Below are positions 51,998 to 60,927 of a DNA stretch of 64,000 nt, in pieces; the stretch's first letter is position 1, and every line of letters starts with the position of its first letter. The notes under the pieces are model-generated. The model ran no database searches, had not been told where the DNA came from, and saw nothing but the letters and a program-made list of their open reading frames with translations. Source of the stretch: Bacteroidales bacterium (GTDB taxonomy: Bacteria > Bacteroidota > Bacteroidia > Bacteroidales > UBA932); the NCBI GenBank assembly GCA_024401695.1, contig JAKSKN010000001.1:124001-188000 (forward strand), read 5' to 3'. Position numbers and translations under genes: made by a program.

Positions 51998-52873
51998 TTA
52001 CTTTTCCGTCATCGCCTCATTCACCCTCTTCAAACTCTCCTCAAATCCTACCAGCTGATAGTCGAAATCCATCTTGCTTATAGCAGGAACATAATAATAT
52101 GAAGCGAACATCTTGTTCAATGCCTGCACGAAGTGTGAGCCCAATTTCACAAACGGATTCAGGCATTTTGTAATCCATACCTTATGACCGGCAGCCGAAG
52201 CAAAGTATCGGATAATCTCAACGGTATCAGAGAGTTCTCCATTCTGAGGATAGAACGTTCCAGACAGCTCACGCAAGATGGCCTGCTTCACAAACTCGGC
52301 CAGATTGTCTATATAGAGCATACTTCTCTGGTTGTGGTATGCAGGAAAGACAGGAGTCTTCAATGCCAGTTTCCTCAAACGAGGGAAATTGCCCTTGGAA
52401 TTTGGTCCATAAATCATTGGCGGACGCAATATGCAAACCTTGAATGTTTCACACTCCAGTTCATGAAGACCATTTTCTGCCTGAAGTTTGGAATCCCCAT
52501 AGAAACCATTCGGGCAAGGAGCGGAATCAGCAGTCAGAACTTCCGTTCCCAATTTCTGACTCTCGTGAAAGACTATCATTGAACTCATAAAGATAAACTG
52601 CTTCACTCCTGCCGCCTTGGCGGTCTTTGCTACTTCGACGCACAAGTCACGATTCACCTTATAGTATAAAGGCTCCATTTCCGGCTTCGGGTCAACGTGC
52701 GCTATACCTGCAACGTGATACACCACATCATACTTCGAGAAGTCAGTTGCCTTCCAATGGTCTTCAAAAGTGTCAACCGCTTCAATCTCTATATCAGAGC
52801 AGGTTGACAAGATATATTTCATTACACTCTCGCCAACGTAACTGCCGGCTCCTGTAATCAGTACTTTCTTCAT
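51998..52873 (-). CDS. NAD-dependent epimerase/dehydratase
   Basis: A 291-residue SDR enzyme: VLITGAGSYVGESVMKY binds NAD, HVAGIAHVDPKPE follows, FMSSMIVFHES is the strand before the active site, and the Tyr-Lys pair is GFYGDSKLQAE. It probably makes the 4-epimer or deoxy form of a sugar nucleotide. In many Bacteroidota loci such a gene precedes the WecA-type transferase; here they are 15 kb apart because of inserted genes. Confidence 0.85.
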   Translation of the reverse strand: MKKVLITGAGSYVGESVMKYILSTCSDIEIEAVDTFEDHWKATDFSKYDVVYHVAGIAHVDPKPEMEPLYYKVNRDLCVEVAKTAKAAGVKQFIFMSSMIVFHESQKLGTEVLTADSAPCPNGFYGDSKLQAENGLHELECETFKVCILRPPMIYGPNSKGNFPRLRKLALKTPVFPAYHNQRSMLYIDNLAEFVKQAILRELSGTFYPQNGELSDTVEIIRYFASAAGHKVWITKCLNPFVKLGSHFVQALNKMFASYYYVPAISKMDFDYQLVGFEESLKRVNEAMTEK

Positions 52874-52885
52874 TTCTATTACGTA

Positions 52886-54034
52886 TTAACTGTATATTTT
52901 GCGCATTTTATCCATAACCACGTGCACATCCAAAGACTCTGCCTTTTTCATATTATATACTCCCATTTCACTGCGATTATTGTTACCTACAATCTTCTTC
53001 AATGCCAGATATGCCCCTTCAACATCGGAAGGATTGAATAAATAACCGCCTTTCCCTTCATCTATCAAGTCCGTATTTCCACGAATATTTGTACAAATGA
53101 TTGGCAGAGCACTTGCCATTGCCTCCATTACTGCCACCGATAATCCCTCACGAAACGAAGGATGGGCAAATACGTCTGCTGTCTTGAATAGATCGCGTAC
53201 ATCGGTTCTAAAGCCTAACAGATGTAACTGTTTTCCGACACCAAGCTCTTCTGCCAAAGCCTCCAGATGTACTTTCAGTGCTCCCCGGCCAGCTATCACA
53301 TAGTGCACATTCTTATCCTTCAACTGAGACATAGCACGAATCACCACTTCGTGGTTCTTATTCTTGTTCAACTCACCAACTGACATCAGCACAATACTCC
53401 CTTCTGCCAGTCCTAACTCCTCACGCTTCTGCTTTCTCAATGTATCAGCACTGTCACCTGGTTCGAATGTCAAAGTATTGATTCCAACCCCTGGTACATA
53501 AATCACTTCCTTTGCTTTCATTTTTTTCTTTGCAAAGGCGAAGTCCTCTTGATTTATTGTTATCAACACATCTGTCCACCTGCTGGCAATCTTCTCGATA
53601 GGATAGAACAATAGCCAGTTGAGCAAAGGTGCTCCTTGATAAAAATGAAAACCGTGGGCAGTATATATCACTTTTGTCCCTGATTCTCGATGTTTTCTTG
53701 CAGCCAATCTGGACAATAACCCACCAATAGGAGAATGGCTATGAATCATGTCATACTTTCCTTCCTTGATGATTCTCTTTGTTTGGCTATAGGCCTTGAT
53801 ATTTTGAATAATGTATAGAACATTTCTTGCGAAATCAATCTGGTAACACTGTACCCCCATTTCGGTAAGTGTTTTCTTCAAAGCAGCAACTTTTTCATCA
53901 CTGCATGTGCTGCCTTTTACAAAATTGCAGGCTACATCAACTTCATATCCCAACTCCTTCAATAGCCGTATATTCGGCATATTGAACTGGTCAATCATTG
54001 ATGCCACTGAGGCTAAAACCAACGCTCTTTTCAT
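52886..54034 (-). CDS. Glycosyltransferase family 4 (GT-B)
   Basis: A 382-residue GT-B enzyme. Start VLASVASMIDQFNMPNIRLLKELGYEVDVACN, IHSHSPIGGLLSRLAARK, VPGVGINTLTFEPG, and the C-domain FAHPSFREGLSVAVMEAMA with E-x7-E. It transfers a sugar to a lipid-linked acceptor at the cytoplasmic face. 12 bp upstream of the epimerase gene. Confidence 0.9.
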   Translation of the reverse strand: MKRALVLASVASMIDQFNMPNIRLLKELGYEVDVACNFVKGSTCSDEKVAALKKTLTEMGVQCYQIDFARNVLYIIQNIKAYSQTKRIIKEGKYDMIHSHSPIGGLLSRLAARKHRESGTKVIYTAHGFHFYQGAPLLNWLLFYPIEKIASRWTDVLITINQEDFAFAKKKMKAKEVIYVPGVGINTLTFEPGDSADTLRKQKREELGLAEGSIVLMSVGELNKNKNHEVVIRAMSQLKDKNVHYVIAGRGALKVHLEALAEELGVGKQLHLLGFRTDVRDLFKTADVFAHPSFREGLSVAVMEAMASALPIICTNIRGNTDLIDEGKGGYLFNPSDVEGAYLALKKIVGNNNRSEMGVYNMKKAESLDVHVVMDKMRKIYS

Positions 54035-54062
54035 TATATTCTCTGCTATTTGTTTTGTAAAA

Positions 54063-54833
54063 CTAAAACGTATAACTCTGAACTGCTACCTTTACCCCTT
54101 TTGAATCATCCCAGATGAAATCATACATCTCGGCATCCGTAAAGGCTGGAGCGCAAATTATGAAAGTACTATTAACACCCTTGTCTTGAGAATTCTGTTG
54201 GGTAGCGACACCCTCAAAACAGGCATTATCCATATTCTCGCCAATCTGAGCATGAAGAATGCAGAGAAGTCCGGCTATAGCATTCATTACATTCTCAAGG
54301 CTGGCATATTGGAAGTTCACATATCGGCTATGTTTGACATTATTATATCCCTGATACCAAGGAAGTGGCGCAAAGACTCCAGAATTCCAACAGGCAAAAG
54401 GTTTAAACTGATGGATCGGCCATCTGTCAAACGTTACCACATACTCGGATAACTTTGTAGCCGCTTCTATCTTGAAGTAGTCTTGGATATTCAAATTGCC
54501 GTCACCTGGTCTGACATATCCATTGGCATCAAGAATTCCTTTGCAGTTCGCCTCAAACTCTGTGGAAGCTCTCAGCAGCAGTTCGTACAGCCTATGGGAA
54601 TAGACGGGAAAATTCGCATTGTCGGGTTCCACATAATTGAATACTTCATATAGGCCCCGAATAATCAGGCGAGCAGTCGTGACAAGTGAACTCATTTCGT
54701 TCTGGTCAGCGAAACCATTGTCGGACAAATAGTCCAATTTACGGGCAGGACCATCTTCTTCCCACATTATTTGCGACCAGTCGTGGCCCTTCAGGGCTCG
54801 CCAGATTCTATGGTATGGATTGGGAATTGGCAT
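54063..54833 (-). CDS. Unknown protein with HEPN-like C-terminal helix motif
   Basis: A 256-residue protein without signal or membrane part. Near residue 163, YNNVKHSRYVNFQYASLENVMNAIAGLLCILHA resembles HEPN-type helices (basic N-x-x-K-H-x-R pattern before a long hydrophobic helix). Residues 1-50 contain WSQIMWEEDGPARKLDYLS. I do not recognise a family. It is the last gene of the four-gene module (76 bp after the 412-residue protein) and 28 bp upstream of a glycosyltransferase gene. Confidence 0.5.
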   Translation of the reverse strand: MPIPNPYHRIWRALKGHDWSQIMWEEDGPARKLDYLSDNGFADQNEMSSLVTTARLIIRGLYEVFNYVEPDNANFPVYSHRLYELLLRASTEFEANCKGILDANGYVRPGDGNLNIQDYFKIEAATKLSEYVVTFDRWPIHQFKPFACWNSGVFAPLPWYQGYNNVKHSRYVNFQYASLENVMNAIAGLLCILHAQIGENMDNACFEGVATQQNSQDKGVNSTFIICAPAFTDAEMYDFIWDDSKGVKVAVQSYTF

Positions 54834-54909
54834 GCAAAACGTTTTATAATATAAGCTCTTATCGAGAAAAGTCGTACAGATATTTAAAATTAATCGATCA
54901 TTACTATTC

Positions 54910-56148
54910 TCAATAGAGATCTAATTGCTTTCTTTTATATTCTATTTCATTACTTTCCGTATTTATATAATCCCAAACCTTTACCATTAGCGCATCGTGA
55001 ATTTCTCGCGCCAAGGGAATTACGCTCTTATACATGTCGTAGTTAGAATATGTAATGTGAAACTCTGACTCTTTGTTGTGAACAATACTGCAACGCATAT
55101 CATATACAAAGCGAGCAACTGCCTCATCCATCTCGTTATCACTTATGGTAGTTGACAAATAGGGCTTCCCATTTTTAGTACGTCCGAAAAATTCACCTAT
55201 GAAATTTTGAGCTTTTTTTATTTTGGCCTTTGAAGGACGAATGCCGGGAAACAATGCTTTCAACCCTGATATTACTGAGGTACGTTCATTATCCTCAAAT
55301 TTTTTGTTCATAGTCTTTACACTACGCAAAAAGGACTGCTTAAGAGAGCTACTGTTCACAATGCAATACATTTGCTTACGATACACCATATATTCTACTA
55401 TCTGGTACATCTTCATAAAGGCTGTTAATATATCCGAACTGTAAAGCCACTCATTAACTACATCTAAAATATCATAATACTGCTGATATTTTATTTTATG
55501 ATTAAAATTAAAAGCGTTGAAAGGTAGTTGACTGTTATCAAACATTAATTCCTCCACAATGGGAAGCTTTTGTTTTGAATGCATAAAAGCTGCCAACCCA
55601 AATGCATATAGGTCTTCTTTCTTAATGTTATTCTTCGGATAATGCTTGGGGTAACCTAATGCTGTCTTTATAAACCCAATGCAAAAGCCATCAGACACTC
55701 CAGCATAAAGTTGGTTTAGAAAGGTATCCCTTTGATTTGAGTCTAACATAATACTTTGCAGAGACATCCATATATCATCCCTATAGCGAGAATTGGGGTC
55801 TGGAGGGAATATATATTCAGATGTTATTATTGTCAGTCCTTTCCCCCTATAGAAGAATGGTCGTTTATATTTATCTGCAATTGGCTGGAACAACTCTATT
55901 GTACTATATTCTGGAATCAAATCATCTTCTTTGTTGGCATTATTGTATATATCTTTAATTGTCAATAATAAAGGCTTCAACGCCTGCTTAATGAAGGGAG
56001 CAAGTAGAAGACATGCTGCAGCATCATCCATATTTTCGTTATCAATATGGTCTATAACATCTTTATAATCAGGTGATGCAGGTAGCCAACCAGAGTATGT
56101 TGAAAGTATCTTTAACAGAATACGCTTATACAAGTTCTTTCTTTTCAT
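54910..56148 (-). CDS. Unknown protein with HEPN-like C-terminus
   Basis: A 412-residue protein. The C-terminal part (about 320-400) carries RFVYDMRCSIVHNKESEFHI, with R352-x4-H357 as in HEPN domains, many of which are RNases. The N-terminal 300 residues contain helices with no recognised domain (AACLLLAPFIKQALKPLLLTI, FNHKIKYQQYYDILDVV). Start lies 1 bp after the stop of the ParB/DGQHR-like gene. AT-rich compared with the glycan genes. Confidence 0.55.
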   Translation of the reverse strand: MKRKNLYKRILLKILSTYSGWLPASPDYKDVIDHIDNENMDDAAACLLLAPFIKQALKPLLLTIKDIYNNANKEDDLIPEYSTIELFQPIADKYKRPFFYRGKGLTIITSEYIFPPDPNSRYRDDIWMSLQSIMLDSNQRDTFLNQLYAGVSDGFCIGFIKTALGYPKHYPKNNIKKEDLYAFGLAAFMHSKQKLPIVEELMFDNSQLPFNAFNFNHKIKYQQYYDILDVVNEWLYSSDILTAFMKMYQIVEYMVYRKQMYCIVNSSSLKQSFLRSVKTMNKKFEDNERTSVISGLKALFPGIRPSKAKIKKAQNFIGEFFGRTKNGKPYLSTTISDNEMDEAVARFVYDMRCSIVHNKESEFHITYSNYDMYKSVIPLAREIHDALMVKVWDYINTESNEIEYKRKQLDLY

Positions 56149-56149
56149 G

Positions 56150-57391
56150 TCAATCCTTACTGGTTAATTGAGAAAAAACTTCTTTCCAACTTGCTTTGTT
56201 ATTCTTTATGAGATTAATCGTGTATAAACATATAGCCTTCCTTACTATTATGCCTATATTTATCTTCACACTTGACAAACTTTCATACTCATGGTTAAAA
56301 TTCTTTAAGTCGAATGGATCATGTTCAGGAAAGTTCTCTATATATTGTAACGCACATTCCCTACAGTTGAATGCGAACTCTTCATCCATAGGATTCGATG
56401 ACCTGATGCAATGACCTATACCAGCCATGATTCCTGATATAGTCGTATCTTTTATATACCACTTGTTATAGATATCATTTTTAGCCAATTTTGAATCTAA
56501 AGCGTAAATTATATCAATGCTATTATGGATAAACTCTACCGAAAAAAACATATCTACGGAGTTTTCTCCTATATAGCCATCTTCTTCAATTCCATCTGAG
56601 CTTAACTTATCAAAAAGCAAATCAGAGGAAAGCCGCACAGGCTCACCCTTAACCAGAGATTCCATCCCTATAATTATAGTAGGGATGTTATACTCTCCAA
56701 TGATTCGATTTCCGCTCTTTACACGGTTGAAGTCAAGGTCTTTACTTCTGTATAATTTAACCTCTGGGTGATTGCTCTGATATTTTTTGAACAATTTTAG
56801 ATACATCAATTCATACTGATGACTAATTGCCATACGCTTTTGTCCGGCATTTAGTATCAGCATTTTCTTTACGACTTCCGAATCAGAGAGGTTTACCCAT
56901 ATATAAAGATATAGACCATAATCCTTATATTTCTCCTGTAGATTCCAAACGGTTAAACCGTTATGATTACGATCAAACAAAGACCTTATTTGGCGAGTTG
57001 AAACCGCTTTTGAATAGTCACCAACATTTTCTCGCACAATAGAGGCAATCTTTTTATAATCATAGCAACGTTTTATGTTTGCCGTTTCTGTTATTTTCTT
57101 GTAAATCCATAAACGATACGTTCGCTGCAAGCCATCTAGAATATCAAACGAATTGAGATAAATTACATTATCAACAACATTCAATTTGTCTTGGGATACC
57201 AATGAGATTGGAGGGATTGGATTATTATCTTTTACTGACAGTAATATGCTATCCAGATATGGATTGTTAACGATACCTCTTTGAATATTGTAATTGAAAT
57301 CCTCCACATCTAAAGATTCCAAGTATTCCCATAAACAAACTTTTCCAAGAATCCATTTGTTTTCTTGTACATCTATTACGTCAATTCTCAT
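56150..57391 (-). CDS. ParB/DGQHR-like protein
   Basis: ATG at 57391 (TTG at 57412 less likely) gives 413 residues. NNPIPPISLVSQDKLNVV, then DILDGLQRTYRLWIYKK (DGLQRT near 86-91) match the DGQR/DGQHR motif of ParB/Srx-fold nucleases such as DndB and DUF262 proteins; MLILNAGQKRMAISHQYEL (near 180) is like the second motif of the DGQHR family. Role in DNA recognition or nucleotide hydrolysis is inferred. It overlaps the P-loop gene by 11 bp. Confidence 0.6.
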   Translation of the reverse strand: MRIDVIDVQENKWILGKVCLWEYLESLDVEDFNYNIQRGIVNNPYLDSILLSVKDNNPIPPISLVSQDKLNVVDNVIYLNSFDILDGLQRTYRLWIYKKITETANIKRCYDYKKIASIVRENVGDYSKAVSTRQIRSLFDRNHNGLTVWNLQEKYKDYGLYLYIWVNLSDSEVVKKMLILNAGQKRMAISHQYELMYLKLFKKYQSNHPEVKLYRSKDLDFNRVKSGNRIIGEYNIPTIIIGMESLVKGEPVRLSSDLLFDKLSSDGIEEDGYIGENSVDMFFSVEFIHNSIDIIYALDSKLAKNDIYNKWYIKDTTISGIMAGIGHCIRSSNPMDEEFAFNCRECALQYIENFPEHDPFDLKNFNHEYESLSSVKINIGIIVRKAICLYTINLIKNNKASWKEVFSQLTSKD

Positions 57392-57818
57392 ATCTATCGA
57401 TTTTACATTCAATACATTCCTCTATTGCATCGGCAACACCATCCTGCACACAATCATATAGATACTTATACTCATCCATATAAGGCATCCTGAACCAGCG
57501 GACTTTATCATCAGCCAGAACCTTGGCATACTTTTCCAACGCTATACAGCCATAGCCCCCTGTTCTTGTTGCAGAAATACAGATATCACAATTCAAATTT
57601 TTGAAAATTCGTATATTTTCGTTCACAACATCAAGACAATCACCACCTGGAGCAACACCGATAACCGTATTTTTATATCTATACACCTTAACTGTTTCGC
57701 CATGATGGCTTTCTTTATAAATGCGTTCTCCAAGAGACTCCAATTTCTCTTGCAGATTTATTAAAGTGGACGACTTGCCGCAATTCGCATGTCCCCATAA
57801 CCCTATTACTGCTTTCAT
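57381..57818 (-). CDS. Small P-loop NTPase
   Basis: A 145-residue protein; Walker A GHANCGKSST (residues 9-18) follows the first strand VIGLW. CDICISATRTGGYGC may be the Walker B-like strand with a following Ser/Thr-Arg. It is too short for a known large family and appears as a single domain. It heads the module 57818-54063 and its stop overlaps the next gene. No other domain seen. Confidence 0.65.
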   Translation of the reverse strand: MKAVIGLWGHANCGKSSTLINLQEKLESLGERIYKESHHGETVKVYRYKNTVIGVAPGGDCLDVVNENIRIFKNLNCDICISATRTGGYGCIALEKYAKVLADDKVRWFRMPYMDEYKYLYDCVQDGVADAIEECIECKIDRYEN

Positions 57819-57843
57819 AGAATAATGCTTTCTAAAAGGACTA

Positions 57844-58827
57844 TTATTTTCTACACCAATTATATATCCTCAATACTCTTTCAGTGATTGCGAAACCGAA
57901 AACGTCATATACCCTTCCTACCATTCGAACTTTAGGATTCTGTCTGTATTTCAACAGCCAGCAGAGGGATTTGAGCTCTTTACGGGCAGACTCCTGTTTC
58001 TCCTTTGGCAGACTATGGACTCCAGCCATCATAATGCTGACCTCGTATGCCAAAAAAGACCTAAGAGCATCCTTCGCCTCATCCCAAAAACCGCGGTCAT
58101 CTATTTTTTCCAGCTCAGTCTTTACTATATCCAGAAGATTGTTATGGCTTCTTTCGCCACCACTATTGCTTATACTACCTACCACATTCTGACGGTACGC
58201 ATATATGTATTCGTTTACAAACATACACGATTTTGTGTGTTCGAGCAGATTGATGAACCAAGGAATGTCTTCTGATATCTGTCCGACCTTGAAGGTGATT
58301 CTCATATCTGAAAGCCATCGCCTGTCGATGGCTTTCAGACATGCGCTCATTGGTACCGTCCCAGACGCCACCAATGAGCGCATGGCTGAGCCACCACTGA
58401 CCGGGTGCGATAATTCGTCGGAATATGGTACCCACTTGGCATATTTTCCACTATCCTGATAGAAATAACAGCAATTGAAATTATAGAACTTGCATCCCGG
58501 ATGTAACGTAATGATATCCACCAATTTCTGCAACGAATCTTTTCCAACCCAGAAATCATCGCTGTCCACAAATATCACATAATCACCGGTCGCTATCTTC
58601 AACCCTGCATTTCGGGCATCAGACAGGCCTCCATTCTTTTTGTGCAGGACTTGTATCCGATTGTCCTCAGTCGCCAACTGGTCGCATAACGCAGGACAGC
58701 CGTCCGGACTACCGTCATCAACTAAAATTATTTCAAGGTCTCGATATGTTTGACATGTCAGACTTCCCACACATTGGCGGAGGTAAGCTTCCACTTTGTA
58801 AACCGGTAAAATAAAACTGATTTTCAT
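57844..58827 (-). CDS. Glycosyltransferase family 2
   Basis: ATG at 58827 starts MKISFILPVYKVEAYLRQCV; an upstream in-frame ATG is less likely. The 327-residue GT-A enzyme carries EIILVDDGSPDGCPALCDQLA, NGGLSDARNAGLKIATGDYVIFVDSDDFW (the D-x-D) and the C-terminal EDIPWFINLLEH. It is a tandem paralogue of the next upstream GT2 gene. Two perfect inverted repeats occupy 58307-58384. Confidence 0.9.
   Translation of the reverse strand: MKISFILPVYKVEAYLRQCVGSLTCQTYRDLEIILVDDGSPDGCPALCDQLATEDNRIQVLHKKNGGLSDARNAGLKIATGDYVIFVDSDDFWVGKDSLQKLVDIITLHPGCKFYNFNCCYFYQDSGKYAKWVPYSDELSHPVSGGSAMRSLVASGTVPMSACLKAIDRRWLSDMRITFKVGQISEDIPWFINLLEHTKSCMFVNEYIYAYRQNVVGSISNSGGERSHNNLLDIVKTELEKIDDRGFWDEAKDALRSFLAYEVSIMMAGVHSLPKEKQESARKELKSLCWLLKYRQNPKVRMVGRVYDVFGFAITERVLRIYNWCRK
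58307..58384. repeat. Two adjacent perfect inverted repeats in the GT2 coding region
   Basis: First: 14-bp arms (58307-58320, 58326-58339) around CCTGT. Second: 15-bp arms (58340-58354, 58370-58384) with a 15-nt loop. The two sit head to tail without a gap. Confidence 0.85.
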
Positions 58828-58874
58828 AATCTGATGAACGGGATACTTTCTCACTCATCAGATATGAAAGTGCC

Positions 58875-59852
58875 TTATATTCTGTATCGACTTCGATACC
58901 AATTATAGAGACACAAAACTCTGATGGTCAGATATAGCCCTATTTTATCTTTTAAACGGCCAACTCTTGCCACTTTTGGATGAAGCCGATAATCCAACAG
59001 CCACAACAGATTGCCAATTCTTAATTTTGTTTCAGAGTCTGCTTTTGGATAACCAGCCAACAATATGCACAGCTCGTACGCATAGAATGAACGTAAGGCA
59101 TCCTTAGCATCGGCATTCAGACTCAATTGTTCAACATCCTTAACTCCATTTTCCACAATACCGAGGAGATAATTTACCCCCCCCCGTTTGTGGGTTACAG
59201 ACGTTGCAACTTCTTGTCTGTAAGCATATTGATAGTCGTTACAGAACATAGAACTATTACAGTTGTCTATCATTTGAATAAACCAAGGAATATCCTCAGC
59301 CGTAGTTCCTTCAGGAAATAATATTTTATTGTTAAAAAGGAATGACCTCTTGATGATCTTTGTACAAGGGCTCATAGAAAATGTACCGGATTCAACGAGC
59401 TTCACCATAAGCTCATTCTTCTCAACAGGCAAAAGAAGTTTGTCGTTGAACGGAGCAAAGTCTCGATACTGGCCGTTAGAGCCATAATAATATGAGCAGT
59501 TAAAGTTGATGAAATCGCATTCGGGATGGGATTCTGCCTTTTGAGCCAACTCTTCAAGATAAGTGTCAGAACGCCAGAAATCATCTGCATCACAGAATAT
59601 GATATACTCGCCCTCTGCATTATTTAAGCCCACATTACGGGCACTGGCAGCCCCTCCGTTCTGCTTGTGAATAACCCTTATTCGGCTATCCTCTAATGCC
59701 AGTTGATCGCACAGCGCTGGACTATTATCAGGACTCCCATCATTCACAAGAATGATTTCAATGTCCTTGTAAGTCTGACAAGTTAGGCTTGCAACACACT
59801 GGCAGAGGTACTTCTCTGCTTTATAGACGGGGATGATATAACTAATTTTCAT
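58875..59852 (-). CDS. Glycosyltransferase family 2 (G-tract containing)
   Basis: A 325-residue GT-A enzyme: IPVYKAEKYLCQCVASLTCQTYKDIEIILVNDGSPD, RNVGLNNAEGEYIIFCDADDFW (D-A-D) and TTAEDIPWFIQM. It shares most of the first 100 residues' pattern with its neighbour, so the two arose by duplication. Codons for KRGGV use nine G (59177-59185). The start overlaps the upstream GT4 gene by 11 bp. Confidence 0.9.
   Translation of the reverse strand: MKISYIIPVYKAEKYLCQCVASLTCQTYKDIEIILVNDGSPDNSPALCDQLALEDSRIRVIHKQNGGAASARNVGLNNAEGEYIIFCDADDFWRSDTYLEELAQKAESHPECDFINFNCSYYYGSNGQYRDFAPFNDKLLLPVEKNELMVKLVESGTFSMSPCTKIIKRSFLFNNKILFPEGTTAEDIPWFIQMIDNCNSSMFCNDYQYAYRQEVATSVTHKRGGVNYLLGIVENGVKDVEQLSLNADAKDALRSFYAYELCILLAGYPKADSETKLRIGNLLWLLDYRLHPKVARVGRLKDKIGLYLTIRVLCLYNWYRSRYRI
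59177..59185. repeat. Poly-G(9) tract in the GT2 gene
   Basis: Nine C on the plus strand, coding CGG GGG GGG GTA. In frame at present. Confidence 0.8.
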
Positions 59853-60927
59853 TGGACAATGAAGTTACAAATGATATCCATTCTTTTGCAATCCTCTTTT
59901 CTGAGAACCGCTCATTCACTTTCATGGCATTTACTCCATGAGTTTCTGCAAGTTCCGGATTGTCAATATACTTACGCATTGCTTCAGCCAATGCATCCAC
60001 ATCATTACGAGGGACTATGGTTCCGCAATCTGATGAGTTAATCAATAATGATGCTCCTCCTGGGCTGCAATCAGTAGAAACACAAGGAAGCCCTAAAGAC
60101 ATAGCCTCAAGGAGTGCATTGGGGATTCCCTCAAAATCAGATGCAAGAACGAACATAGCAGCATTCTGTATAGACTCGACAACATTTGTTGTTACGCCCT
60201 TAAATATAATTTTGGGGTTATCTTTGGCTAATTCCTTTAACATATTATCATCCTCACCAGAGCCATAAAACTCCAGCACATATTCAGGATAATTCGGAGA
60301 TATCTTATTGAATGCGGCAATAATAAGATCCTGTCTCTTTTGTTTTAAATCAAGCCTCGCAACATTGACAATTCTTTTCTCGGAATTTCGTTCAACAGTT
60401 CTAAACAACTGGCGAATAGGATTGGGGATAACGACACTCCTCTTCTGTATCTCTTGAGAATAATACTGTTGGGCCTTTGGAGTTTGGAACACATATGCAT
60501 CTGCCTGGAGAAACAATTTCCCCATTTGTGATGAAAGGAGTTTTCTTAGTCCTTTCAACTTGCTTTTGTAATAAGGATCACTTCTCTGCGAAAGAAGAAC
60601 TTTAGTATTTGTACCTTTACACGCCTGCACTAAACGTATCTGAGAAGGAGACAAGAAAGCAATTGTCAAATCAAACTGTTCCTTTTTGATATAGCGTCTT
60701 AAATTAGTTGTACACTTTGCAAAACCCATGATTGAGCCTCCACTTGATTCCAGTTGAATATGCTCCCTGCGAACAGACGGCAAAAGCTTTTGATAATTTG
60801 CGCTTGCATCCCTATATGTAAGAAATGTGACATCATTACCTGCCTCAGATAACGCATTTGCAACCCACGCCATCATCTTTTCGGCTCCACCATAGCCAAG
60901 GTCAACGTTAAGAAATAAAAGCTTCAT
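59842..60927 (-). CDS. Glycosyltransferase family 4 (GT-B)
   Basis: A 361-residue GT-B enzyme: LNVDLGYGGAEKMMAWVANALSEAGNDV at the N-terminus, VVIPNPIRQLF, and FVLASDFEGIPNALLEAMSLGLPCVSTDCSPGG with E-x7-E. This start and the C-domain are typical of GalNAc/glucuronosyl-type capsule GT4 enzymes. Start overlaps the EpsG-like stop by 4 bp. Confidence 0.92.
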   Translation of the reverse strand: MKLLFLNVDLGYGGAEKMMAWVANALSEAGNDVTFLTYRDASANYQKLLPSVRREHIQLESSGGSIMGFAKCTTNLRRYIKKEQFDLTIAFLSPSQIRLVQACKGTNTKVLLSQRSDPYYKSKLKGLRKLLSSQMGKLFLQADAYVFQTPKAQQYYSQEIQKRSVVIPNPIRQLFRTVERNSEKRIVNVARLDLKQKRQDLIIAAFNKISPNYPEYVLEFYGSGEDDNMLKELAKDNPKIIFKGVTTNVVESIQNAAMFVLASDFEGIPNALLEAMSLGLPCVSTDCSPGGASLLINSSDCGTIVPRNDVDALAEAMRKYIDNPELAETHGVNAMKVNERFSEKRIAKEWISFVTSLSNEN

